DNA from: JBCBSP01 sp964550935
GTDB taxonomy: Bacteria > Pseudomonadota > Alphaproteobacteria > Caulobacterales > Maricaulaceae
Assembly: GCA_964550935.1 (NCBI GenBank)
Contig: CAZKBB010000024.1
Coordinates: forward strand, 1 to 34,723
Length of the DNA: 34,723 nt
Direction of reading: 5' to 3'
Shown here: positions 8,332 through 15,532 of the stretch, one piece after another
Layout: each line of letters opens with the position of its first letter
How positions within the stretch are numbered: position 1 is the stretch's first letter
Made by a program: the position numbers and the translations under genes
Notes under the pieces: generated by a model
Database searches by the model: none
What the model was told of the DNA's origin: nothing
Seen by the model: the letters and a program-made list of their open reading frames with translations, nothing else

Positions 8332-9122
8332 GGGTGTCCCTCCCTAGGAAGATCGGGGGCCCGGCGCGGATCGCGCGCAGGCAGAAGCCAACGCCACAGC
8401 GCCGCGTCCGGCAGCGGCAGGGCGACAAAGAGGTGTTCGAGCGCGCCGAGCGCGGCCAGCGCGCCCAGAAGCGCGAACGATGCGGCCGCGAACGGCGTTT
8501 CAGCCGTAGCCGCGCCCCACAAGAGCGCGCCGGCCAGCACGGTGATCGCAGCCGTCGAGGCCACGAAGAACAAGCCCGCCGGCTTCTGGCTGAAATAGCT
8601 GTTCAGATAAGCCAGCCGGCCGGGCAGGAAGCTGTCGGTGAAATGCGGCGCGCCGCAGAACAGGTTCAGCTTCGAGCTCAATCGCAGGGCGAAGAGCAGA
8701 GCGAAGGTGTAAAAGCTGATCGCATTGCCCGCCCCCAGGCTCATCACGCCCAGAAGCGCCACGGTCGCGGCCAGGGCGACCTCGTGATGGATCAGCGTGC
8801 CGGCCGCGGCCTTGAAGCGCGCCCAACCGGTGGCCCCTTCAGGACACACGGCCCGGTTCGGCCCGGTGATGTAACCGAACAAGAAGCTCATCTCGTGCCA
8901 GGCCCATAGCGCCAGAGCGCAGCCCGCCCCGGCGTAGGCGCCCCAGAGGCTGGCCGCATCGCGCAGCATCCACGTCCCGGCCAAAGCGGCCAGGGCCAGA
9001 AGGCTCACCACGACCATGGCGGCCCGGCGCGCGGTTTCGCTACGCTCGCCGAGCACCAGGATCGCCCCGGTGGAGATCCACCAGGCCGCCAGCATGGCCA
9101 GGATGGGCGCGATGAGCTCCAT
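8328..9122 (-). CDS. puhE: Photosynthetic complex assembly protein PuhE
   Basis: PuhE is a polytopic membrane protein that modulates bacteriochlorophyll production and reaction-centre/LH1 assembly; its mechanism is not established. The 264-aa product starts MELIAPILAMLAAWWISTGA and is hydrophobic, with about six to seven transmembrane segments. The family signatures LWAWHEMSFLFGYITGPNR and NLFCGAPHFTDSFLPGRLAYL are recognisable. The gene lies 6 nt after the acsF stop and its own stop overlaps the hemA start (ATGA), the order acsF-puhE-hemA seen in many alphaproteobacterial clusters. Confidence 0.93.
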   Translation of the reverse strand: MELIAPILAMLAAWWISTGAILVLGERSETARRAAMVVVSLLALAALAGTWMLRDAASLWGAYAGAGCALALWAWHEMSFLFGYITGPNRAVCPEGATGWARFKAAAGTLIHHEVALAATVALLGVMSLGAGNAISFYTFALLFALRLSSKLNLFCGAPHFTDSFLPGRLAYLNSYFSQKPAGLFFVASTAAITVLAGALLWGAATAETPFAAASFALLGALAALGALEHLFVALPLPDAALWRWLLPARDPRRAPDLPREGHP

Positions 9123-9128
9123 GCCCGC

Positions 9129-10214
9129 CTACCAGGCCGGCTGGAGGCGCACGTCGGCGGGCGCCTCGTTCTTGATGGCGGGCATGAAGTACAGGCTGGC
9201 GAACAGACCGCCGGCCCGGGCGCCGTAGACGCCCTTCTTCAGAAAGCCCATGACCCCGCCCTGCTCGCGCGCGGCCCAGAGCTTGTCCATGACCCCGCGC
9301 AGGGCCTCCAGCCGGGCGCGGAACTTGGGATTGTCCGTGTCCAGAACGATCGGGAAGACCTGCTTGGAGATCTCGCTGCAGATCGAGAAGACCTGGTAGT
9401 CGTACTCGGTCGGGTCCACGCCCAGCGCCGCATGGAAGTGCGGGCGGGCATGGTCGCGCACATACATGGTCGAGTAGATCGCGGTCAGGAAGAACTTGAT
9501 CCAGAACACGTTCATGCCGCGCAGAAGGTGCGGGTTGGCCCGCATGATCAGCGCGAACGCCTCGCCGTGCCTGAACTCGTCGTTACACCACTCCTTGAAC
9601 CAGCTGAAGATCGGGTGGAACTGCTTGTCCGGGTTCCGCTCCAGGTGGCGATAGATGGTGATGTAGCGCGCATAGCCGATCTTCTCGGACAGATAGGTCG
9701 CGTAGAAGATGAACTTGGGCTTGAAGAAGGTGTACTTCTTGGTCTTCGTCAGGAAGCCAAGATCCACCCCGATGCCGTAATCCTTCAGGCAGGTGTTGAT
9801 GAAGCCGGCATGGCGGCTTTCATCGCGCGCCATGAACTTGAACAGCTTCTTCACGTCGGGGTTCTGGATGTTCTTGACGATCTCGCCGTAGAGCACGCAA
9901 CCGGAGAATTCCGCGGTCAAGGAGCTGACCAGGAAGTCCACGAACTCCTTGCGCAGACCCTCGGGCAGGCTCATCAGCGCGTTCTCGAAGGCTTCGGTGC
10001 GCTTGAAGTGACCCTTGTTGGGGTCGGCTTCCAGATCGGCCAGGAGCTGGTCCCACTCCGCGCGGACCGGCTCGATGTCGAGCGCGTCCATCTCATCGAA
10101 ATCGGTGGTGTAGAAGCGCGGCGACAGCATGGTCGTTTCCTGGGCCATGCGCGTGGTTTCGTTGGCTTCGCGCTCGGCCTTCATCGCCGCGGTTTCTTTG
10201 ACGTGGGCGTTCAT
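9129..10214 (-). CDS. acsF: Magnesium-protoporphyrin IX monomethyl ester (oxidative) cyclase
   Basis: AcsF is the oxygen-dependent di-iron cyclase that forms ring E, giving protochlorophyllide. The protein is 361 aa from the chosen ATG at 10214 (MNAHVKETAAMKAEREANET). That ATG has GGGAG about 6 nt upstream and overlaps the bciE stop as ATGA; the open frame continues to 10286 but without these signals. Carboxylate-histidine pairs of the ferritin-like di-iron site are visible: DESRHAGF (E132, H135) and NDEFRHGEAF (E213, H216), with E102 and E111 upstream as further candidates. Its presence means ring E can be made in air. No bchE was seen in the window. Confidence 0.97.
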   Translation of the reverse strand: MNAHVKETAAMKAEREANETTRMAQETTMLSPRFYTTDFDEMDALDIEPVRAEWDQLLADLEADPNKGHFKRTEAFENALMSLPEGLRKEFVDFLVSSLTAEFSGCVLYGEIVKNIQNPDVKKLFKFMARDESRHAGFINTCLKDYGIGVDLGFLTKTKKYTFFKPKFIFYATYLSEKIGYARYITIYRHLERNPDKQFHPIFSWFKEWCNDEFRHGEAFALIMRANPHLLRGMNVFWIKFFLTAIYSTMYVRDHARPHFHAALGVDPTEYDYQVFSICSEISKQVFPIVLDTDNPKFRARLEALRGVMDKLWAAREQGGVMGFLKKGVYGARAGGLFASLYFMPAIKNEAPADVRLQPAW

Positions 10215-10516
10215 AGTTTTCTCCCAGCCGAAAAGCTGACTTCGTAGAGTTCGGTGATCTCGAGGCTGGCCAGGAAGCGGGTCCACTGGCGCGTCAGCCA
10301 GCCGGCGCGCACCACGGTGGCGATCCGGTCGACCGACATCGCCTCGCCGTATTCCACCCGGATGGCCTCGCCATGGACCCGGACGCGGTCGCCCGGGTGG
10401 ATCGGCACGTCGCCTTTAAGCGCGACATGGGCGTGCAGATGTTCGTTGGTGTGCTCGACCTCGATCCTGCAGGGCACGTCGAAGCGTTTGGGCGAACGGG
10501 TCGTGGACGGGCTCAT
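10211..10516 (-). CDS. bciE: Small protein between puhC and acsF, probable cyclase subunit BciE
   Basis: A 101-aa soluble protein starting MSPSTTRSPKRFDVPCRIEV, with HTNEHLHAHVAL (several histidines), GDRVRVHG and a basic, aromatic C-terminal half. The position directly upstream of acsF, with both ends overlapping neighbours (ATGA with puhC and ATGA with acsF), matches BciE (Rsp_6110 in Rhodobacter sphaeroides). BciE was described as a required partner of the alphaproteobacterial AcsF cyclase. I assign it by position, size and general character rather than by alignment. The reading frame stays open far upstream to 11215, but that part overlaps puhB and puhC and is a shadow. Confidence 0.78.
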   Translation of the reverse strand: MSPSTTRSPKRFDVPCRIEVEHTNEHLHAHVALKGDVPIHPGDRVRVHGEAIRVEYGEAMSVDRIATVVRAGWLTRQWTRFLASLEITELYEVSFSAGRKL

Positions 10517-10989
10517 GGCGTGGCCTCCGTGGCCTGTGCGGTGCGGATTTGGCGCTCCGAGTCCAGAAGCGCGGCGAAAGCCGCCTCGTTGTCCGGTCCG
10601 AACGCGCCCAGGAAGATCTCGACCCCGCTTTCCGGATCGCTCAGCCACAGCCGTCCGCCTTCGTGCCGGGCCAGGCGCACCGGCGTTTCCGGGCCCTGGT
10701 CGCGCATGCGGCGCTGACGGGCGACGGTGCGCATGACGGCGCGCACGAAGACCCCTTCGTTCGCGCCGTAGCGCGCCAGAGCCTCGCCGGTGGCCGCATC
10801 GGTCACCAGCACGTCGCCGTCGGCTTCGTCGGTGAAGACCAGATCGACCTTGGCCAAGGTCGCGCCTTCGGGCGCGTAGTGCGCGCCGCCGCCGGTCAGT
10901 TGCACCGCCGTGACCAGAGCCACGGTGGCGAAGACCAGAATCAGCGCGGCCTGTGAGGCGCGGCGGTGGATGATACGCTGTGGCGGCAT
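10513..10989 (-). CDS. puhC: Photosynthetic complex assembly protein PuhC
   Basis: PuhC is a membrane-anchored protein required for normal reaction-centre and LH1 levels and for reorganising the core complex. The 158-aa product has a basic N-terminus, one transmembrane helix at about residues 13-31 (SQAALILVFATVALVTAVQL) and a periplasmic domain. The domain carries the typical R-Y-G-NEGVFVRAVMRTVARQRR segment and ends with LSDPESGVEIFLGAFGPDNEAAFAALL. A purine-rich AAGGGA lies about 9 nt before the ATG. It starts 24 nt after puhB and its stop overlaps the next start (ATGA). Confidence 0.93.
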   Translation of the reverse strand: MPPQRIIHRRASQAALILVFATVALVTAVQLTGGGAHYAPEGATLAKVDLVFTDEADGDVLVTDAATGEALARYGANEGVFVRAVMRTVARQRRMRDQGPETPVRLARHEGGRLWLSDPESGVEIFLGAFGPDNEAAFAALLDSERQIRTAQATEATP

Positions 10990-11013
10990 GAGGTTTCCCT
11001 TTCGAACGGGCGT

Positions 11014-11688
11014 CTAGCCGTGCGCAAGCGCGGCGGCGGCCGGCCGGCGCTGGGGCTCGGCGGCCGCCTCGGCTGGCGCGGCGATGGGTTGGCGGGGCTG
11101 TCCGGCCCGATCGGCCAGGGCGGAGGCCAGGCGCTCGGCCACGGCCGCCGCGTCCGGCAGAGCGCGCAGCATCGGCTGGGCGCGGCTGAGCCGCCACGGG
11201 CGCACGTGCGGCCACAGATGCAGGTAGGCGACTGCGCCCGGGCCGGTCAGGGCGAGCGGGATGTCCCCATCGCCGCCCTTACGCACGGTCAGCGCCGCGG
11301 ACTCGATCGAGGAGAACGGGATGTTGATCGCCTTGGGCAGCGCCACGCCGGCGCGGATCACGACGCGCGCGGAGGTGATCGAATAGATCGTGGAGCGCGC
11401 GATGAGGCGGGCGAACAAGCCCAGAAGCCCCAGCGCCGCCGCGCCGAACAGGATCACCATGCCGGCGCTGGCCGCAGCCTCGCCGACGCCGGCGCCGGAG
11501 AGCACCGCCTCGGTGCTCTTCCACACCAGCAGCGCGCCGAAATAGATCGCCACGGCGCGCACGTGAAACACGTGCAGAGCCAGCGCTTTCCAGTCCGGGC
11601 TTCCCTGCCAGAGCAGGCGTTCGCCCTCGGGCAGCTTCTCCGGCAGGCCGGGAATGGGTTCAGGTTTGATGTCGTCGGGATCGCACAT
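11014..11688 (-). CDS. puhB: Reaction-centre assembly protein PuhB
   Basis: PuhB is a membrane protein that assists assembly of the reaction centre, forming oligomers and contacting PuhA. The product, 224 aa from the chosen start, begins MCDPDDIKPEPIPGLPEKLPEGERLLWQ, the PuhB N-terminal signature. It then has several transmembrane segments and a bacterial PH-like region (YSITSARVVIRAGVALPKAINIPFSSIESA). Two ATGs exist at 11697 and 11688. GGAGG is only 1 nt before the first but 10 nt before the second, and the second overlaps the puhA stop as TGATG, so I take 11688. A low-complexity Ala/Pro tail ends the protein. Confidence 0.94.
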   Translation of the reverse strand: MCDPDDIKPEPIPGLPEKLPEGERLLWQGSPDWKALALHVFHVRAVAIYFGALLVWKSTEAVLSGAGVGEAAASAGMVILFGAAALGLLGLFARLIARSTIYSITSARVVIRAGVALPKAINIPFSSIESAALTVRKGGDGDIPLALTGPGAVAYLHLWPHVRPWRLSRAQPMLRALPDAAAVAERLASALADRAGQPRQPIAAPAEAAAEPQRRPAAAALAHG

Positions 11689-12458
11689 CAGATCCATGCC
11701 TCCGCTTTGTCCGGCGTGGCGTACAGGATCCCAGCGCCGTAGTAGGCGCTGATCCGGTCTTCCTCCAGCCGGGTGACTTGATCGGGTGAGGCGTGCGCGG
11801 GCACGCCGGTGAAATGCTTGGCCAGGATCGAGGGCACGCGCACCTGGCGCGCCTTCGATTTCACGTTGGCGAAGGCGTACGGTAGCAGCACCGTGCGTTC
11901 GCCGCCGGTCAGCGCCACCTCGTAATAGCGCACCAGCGCCTCGGCCCGGTCGGCCCAGATTTCGCTGACCGTCCCGGCCACCTGGCCGTCGGCGCCGACC
12001 ACGTCGAAACCGCGAGGATCGACATCGCGCTGCGCCACGTCGAAGTCCGCCAGAAGTCGCATGGGCACGATCTTGGGCAGGTTCTCGTGGGTCACGTCAG
12101 GCTTGTCTTCGCGAAGCGTGTAGGCGCCCGGCCCGACCCCGGCGGTCATGGCGTCTCCGATCGGCTCGTTCGGCGCGCCGGGCCAGACCGCCAGACGCTT
12201 GAGCCGGTCATTGCCCGGATCGCGGCGATCGTCCGGCTTGGTGATGACCTCGCCATCGTGCATCAGGTAGGTCTTTGGCTTAGGCATCCAGGTGTCCCCG
12301 CCCGGCTCGACCTCGCCGGAGGTGTCGTGTTCCAGCGGATAGCCTTCACGGCGGCTTTCGCGCTGCAGGTAGAAGACCAGGCCGACGAAGAAGGCGACGA
12401 AGCCTGTGAACAAGAGGGTCGCGAAGTCCAACGACCCGATGATTTGACCACCTTCCAT
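11688..12458 (-). CDS. puhA: Photosynthetic reaction centre H subunit
   Basis: PuhA caps the cytoplasmic side of the L-M dimer and provides the proton path to quinone B. The 256-aa product has a short N-terminus, one transmembrane helix (about 11-31, LDFATLLFTGFVAFFVGLVF), the typical YLQRESRREGYPLE segment and a PRC-barrel cytoplasmic domain. The barrel includes LADFDVAQRDVDPRGFDVVGAD, and VPSILAKHFTGVP follows near the C-terminus. A clean GGAGG lies 7 nt before the ATG, so this is likely a strongly translated gene. It begins 24 nt after lhaA and its stop overlaps puhB. Confidence 0.97.
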   Translation of the reverse strand: MEGGQIIGSLDFATLLFTGFVAFFVGLVFYLQRESRREGYPLEHDTSGEVEPGGDTWMPKPKTYLMHDGEVITKPDDRRDPGNDRLKRLAVWPGAPNEPIGDAMTAGVGPGAYTLREDKPDVTHENLPKIVPMRLLADFDVAQRDVDPRGFDVVGADGQVAGTVSEIWADRAEALVRYYEVALTGGERTVLLPYAFANVKSKARQVRVPSILAKHFTGVPAHASPDQVTRLEEDRISAYYGAGILYATPDKAEAWI

Positions 12459-12482
12459 GAGAAGGCCTCCTTTTCTAATCCT

Positions 12483-13916
12483 CTACCCGGGGAATTCGGC
12501 GAGGCCGAACGTCCCAGGCGTGCGCCGCGAAGACCCGCCGGCATGGCGCGCCAGCGGCCCGATGACGGCCAGAGCCACGAACAACAACGCAATTTCGATG
12601 TGGTATACGATCGAATAGCCCACCGCCGGTCCTTCCAGCGCCGGTCCGAGCGCGCGCGCATCGGCCAGCGACTGCACCCCGTCGCGCACGGCGCCGCCGA
12701 GCGCGGTCGCCGCACCGGCGGCGGTGGCCTGCACCGCGCCCCATACGCCCAGCGCCAGACCTGATCCGCCGGCCTCGCCGAGCTCCATGGCCGCGGTCAG
12801 CGTACCCACCGAGAACAAGCCCCCGCCCAGACCGATCAGCACCGCGCCGGCGCGGAACAGGAAGGGCGAGCCCATGGGATCGGACAGGATCACCGCGGCG
12901 AAGGCGAACACGCCCAGCACCATGCCGTAGGCGGCCAGGCGATGGGGATCGTGGCCGCGCGTCAGGCTGCGCGCCGCCATCGCAAACCCCGCCAGCGCCC
13001 CGCTGGCCCACAGCGCGGTGAGCAGGGTCGTGCCGGCCACGCTCAGGCCCAGCACCTCTCCGCCATAGGGCTCCAGCAGCACGTCCTGCATGGCGAAGGC
13101 CGCCGCGCCAAGGCCGGTGGCCACCAGCAGGCGCGCCGGGCGTCCGCCGCGGCTGAACGCTGACCAGGCGGTCGCGAAATCGGGACGGTCGCGATCGGCG
13201 CGCGTCAGCGCCGGGTCGCGGGCCTCCTGGCCCCACAGCGCGATCACGTTCAACACGATGGTCAACGCCGCAGCGCCCTGCACCACGCGGATCAGCGTCA
13301 GCTGGGAGAAGTCGGCGAGCAGCGCGCTGATGATGAGCGCGCTGATCAGCATGCCCACCAGCAACATCACGAACAGTAGCGCCACCACGCGCGGCCGGCT
13401 TTCCGGCGTGGCCAAATCGGTGGCCAGCGCCAGCCCGGCGGTCTGCGTGGTGTGAAGGCCTGCGCCAACGAGCAGGAAGGCCAGGCCCGTCGCGGCCGGA
13501 CCGACCCAGGCCGGTCCGCTGGCGTCGCCGGACATCACGATCAGCGCGAACGGCATGATCGCCAGCCCGCCGAACTGCAGCATGGAGCCGGTCCAGATGT
13601 ACGGCACGCGCCGCCAGCCGAGGGCGGAGACGTGGTGGTCTGACTTGAACCCGATCAGGGCGCGCAGCGGCGCGAAGACCAGCGGCAGGCCCACCATGAG
13701 CGCCACGAGCCAGGCCGGAATGCCCAGCTCGGCGATCATCACCCGGTTCAGCGTGCCGGTCAGAAGCACCGCCGCCATGCCGACCGAGATCTGGAACAAG
13801 GACAGGCGCAACAGGCGTGACAGCGGCAGCTCGCGCGTCGCCGCGTCGGCGAACGGCAGGAGCGACACGCCCACCTCCGCCCAGCGCTGAGCCAGCTGTG
13901 ACGCCTGTCGCTTCAT
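12483..13916 (-). CDS. lhaA: LH1 assembly protein LhaA (PucC/BCD family, MFS fold)
   Basis: LhaA helps deliver bacteriochlorophyll to nascent LH1 polypeptides and assemble the core antenna. The 477-aa product (MKRQASQLAQRWAEVG...) has about twelve hydrophobic segments. It carries PucC-family signatures: LLTGTLNRVMIAELGIPAWLV, PLRALIGFKSDHHVSALGWRR with PYIWTGS, GAGLHTTQTAGLALATDLA and FAMQDVLLEPYGGEVL. The ATG overlaps the bchM stop (ATGA). The frame stays open to 14450, but the upstream part is the antisense-frame reading of bchM. A paralogue, bch2, is at 26555-27889. Position bchM-lhaA-puhA is standard. Confidence 0.94.
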   Translation of the reverse strand: MKRQASQLAQRWAEVGVSLLPFADAATRELPLSRLLRLSLFQISVGMAAVLLTGTLNRVMIAELGIPAWLVALMVGLPLVFAPLRALIGFKSDHHVSALGWRRVPYIWTGSMLQFGGLAIMPFALIVMSGDASGPAWVGPAATGLAFLLVGAGLHTTQTAGLALATDLATPESRPRVVALLFVMLLVGMLISALIISALLADFSQLTLIRVVQGAAALTIVLNVIALWGQEARDPALTRADRDRPDFATAWSAFSRGGRPARLLVATGLGAAAFAMQDVLLEPYGGEVLGLSVAGTTLLTALWASGALAGFAMAARSLTRGHDPHRLAAYGMVLGVFAFAAVILSDPMGSPFLFRAGAVLIGLGGGLFSVGTLTAAMELGEAGGSGLALGVWGAVQATAAGAATALGGAVRDGVQSLADARALGPALEGPAVGYSIVYHIEIALLFVALAVIGPLARHAGGSSRRTPGTFGLAEFPG

Positions 13917-14611
13917 GGCCGGACCAACTCGATCGCCTGGGAGATATAGAAGAAGCTGTCGATGCGCCGCGTGCGGCCCACGGTCCAGCCGGACAGGTCC
14001 GGATGGGCGGCCACGCGCCGGCGCAGCCCGGTCTCGGAGATCGGCACGATCGCCGGGGAACGGTCGGATTTGGGGAACAGCTTGCCGACCGCATGCACCG
14101 CCGTGAGGATCGCGGTTCGCGGCGCGAAGGTGACCATGACCGAGCGCTCCGCGCGCGCGGCGAGCCCGGCGATCATGTCGACCATGTCGTCCGGGGCGTA
14201 GTGGATGACGGAGTCCATCGCCACGACGCGGTCCAGGGGCTGCTGCGCGGCTTCGAGCATGTCTCCGGCCCGAAAGCTCACCGAGCCCTTCAGATCCGAC
14301 GGCGCGCGCTGAGCGGCGAGGTCCAGAAGCGTGGGCGAGAGATCGACCCCATCGACGACAGCGCCGCGTTCGGCCATGGCGAAGGAGAGCTGACCGGCGC
14401 CGCAGCCGGCGTCGAGCACGCGCTCGCCGGTCATGTCTGCGGGCAGCCACTCCAGAAGCGTGTCGCGCATCGCGTCGCGGCCCGCGCGCACCGTGGCGCG
14501 TACGCCGCTGACGGGAGCGTCGCTGGTCAGCTTGGCCCAGGCCTCGACCGCGGTGCGGTCGAAATAGGTCTCAAGCGCGTCGCGGCGTTGTTCGTAGGTG
14601 ACGTTGGTCAT
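13913..14611 (-). CDS. bchM: Magnesium-protoporphyrin O-methyltransferase
   Basis: BchM uses S-adenosylmethionine to methylate the C13 propionate of Mg-protoporphyrin IX, producing the substrate of AcsF. The product is 232 aa, the usual size. It shows the Rossmann-type motif VLDAGCGAGQLSFAMAERGA (SAM binding, about 66-85), then VDLSPTLLDLA and the family segment MDSVIHYAPDDM. The start ATG at 14611 overlaps the bchL stop as TAATG. The frame extends to 14668, but that part overlaps bchL and I reject it. lhaA overlaps its stop. Confidence 0.96.
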   Translation of the reverse strand: MTNVTYEQRRDALETYFDRTAVEAWAKLTSDAPVSGVRATVRAGRDAMRDTLLEWLPADMTGERVLDAGCGAGQLSFAMAERGAVVDGVDLSPTLLDLAAQRAPSDLKGSVSFRAGDMLEAAQQPLDRVVAMDSVIHYAPDDMVDMIAGLAARAERSVMVTFAPRTAILTAVHAVGKLFPKSDRSPAIVPISETGLRRRVAAHPDLSGWTVGRTRRIDSFFYISQAIELVRP

Positions 14612-15510
14612 TATTCGAACCCCAGAAAGTCGAAGATCTCGCGATCCTTCATCGGCGTGGCCTCGCACGGATCCATCCCGCTGAGCAGCTCCTCGGCGAG
14701 GCGCAGATACTCGTTCTGGACCGCGACGATTTCGGGGCTGTCGCCCATTTCGAACAGGGTGCGCTTTTTCAGCCGGGACAAGCGGATGGCGTCGAGATCG
14801 GGGAAGTGGGCGAGCCGGCGCAGGCCGGTCTGCTCGGCGAAGCGGTCGATCTCGTCGGTAGCCGCGGAGCGGTTCGCGATCACCCCGCCAAGGCGCACCT
14901 TGTAGTTTTTCGACTTGGCGCCGATGGCCGAGATGATCCGGTTCATCGCGAAGATGGAATCAAAGTCGTTCGCCGCGACCACGAGGCCGCGATGGGCGTG
15001 CTGGAGCGGCGAGGCGAAGCCGCCACAAACCACGTCGCCGAGCACGTCGAAAATGACGACATCGGCGTCGTCCAGAAGATGGTGCTCTTTCAGCAGCTTG
15101 ACGGTCTGGCCGACCACGTAGCCGCCGCACCCGGTGCCGGCCGGCGGCCCGCCGGCCTCCACGCACATCACCCCGTTATAGCCCTCGAACATGTAGTCTT
15201 CAGGGCGCAGCTCCTCGGTGTGGAAGTCCACGCTCTCAAGCACGTCGATCACGGTCGGCGCGAGGCGCTTGGTCAGGGTGAAGGTGGAATCGTGCTTCGG
15301 ATCGCAGCCGATCTGCAGCACGCGCTTGCCCATCTTGGAGAAAGCCGCCGAGAGGTTCGACGAGGTGGTCGACTTGCCGATGCCGCCCTTGCCGTAGACG
15401 GCGAAGACCTTCGCGGTATCGATGCCCAGAGAATCGTCCAGGTGAACCTGAACGCTGCCTTCCCCGTCAGCGCGCCCCTTGGCGGAGCGGTGGATGTCTA
15501 GCACTGCCAT
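14611..15510 (-). CDS. bchL: Light-independent protochlorophyllide reductase iron protein BchL
   Basis: BchL is the NifH-like ATPase that passes electrons to BchNB in dark-operative protochlorophyllide reductase (DPOR). The 299-aa protein starts MAVLDIHRSAKGRADGEGSV. The P-loop is at 40-47 (GKGGIGKS) and the [4Fe-4S] cysteines are C128 in GTGCGGY and C162 in DVLGDVVCGGF. The start ATG at 15510 has AAGGA upstream and gives the family's N-terminus; the open frame to 15579 overlaps bchH and is rejected. It lies 22 nt after bchH and overlaps bchM. Confidence 0.97.
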   Translation of the reverse strand: MAVLDIHRSAKGRADGEGSVQVHLDDSLGIDTAKVFAVYGKGGIGKSTTSSNLSAAFSKMGKRVLQIGCDPKHDSTFTLTKRLAPTVIDVLESVDFHTEELRPEDYMFEGYNGVMCVEAGGPPAGTGCGGYVVGQTVKLLKEHHLLDDADVVIFDVLGDVVCGGFASPLQHAHRGLVVAANDFDSIFAMNRIISAIGAKSKNYKVRLGGVIANRSAATDEIDRFAEQTGLRRLAHFPDLDAIRLSRLKKRTLFEMGDSPEIVAVQNEYLRLAEELLSGMDPCEATPMKDREIFDFLGFE

Positions 15511-15532
15511 TTCGTCATCCTTGTTTCTCGGG

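Noticed and set aside
10517..11215. Long upstream extension of the bciE frame
   Set aside because: It runs over puhC and puhB in another frame and is Arg/Gly-rich; only the last 101 codons look like a protein.
12475..14094. 539-codon minus-strand frame across lhaA
   Set aside because: Out of frame with the clear PucC-family protein and without any recognisable motif.
13917..14450. Upstream extension of the lhaA frame
   Set aside because: This part overlaps bchM in another frame and translates to Arg/Gly-rich nonsense; the lhaA start at 13916 overlaps the bchM stop.
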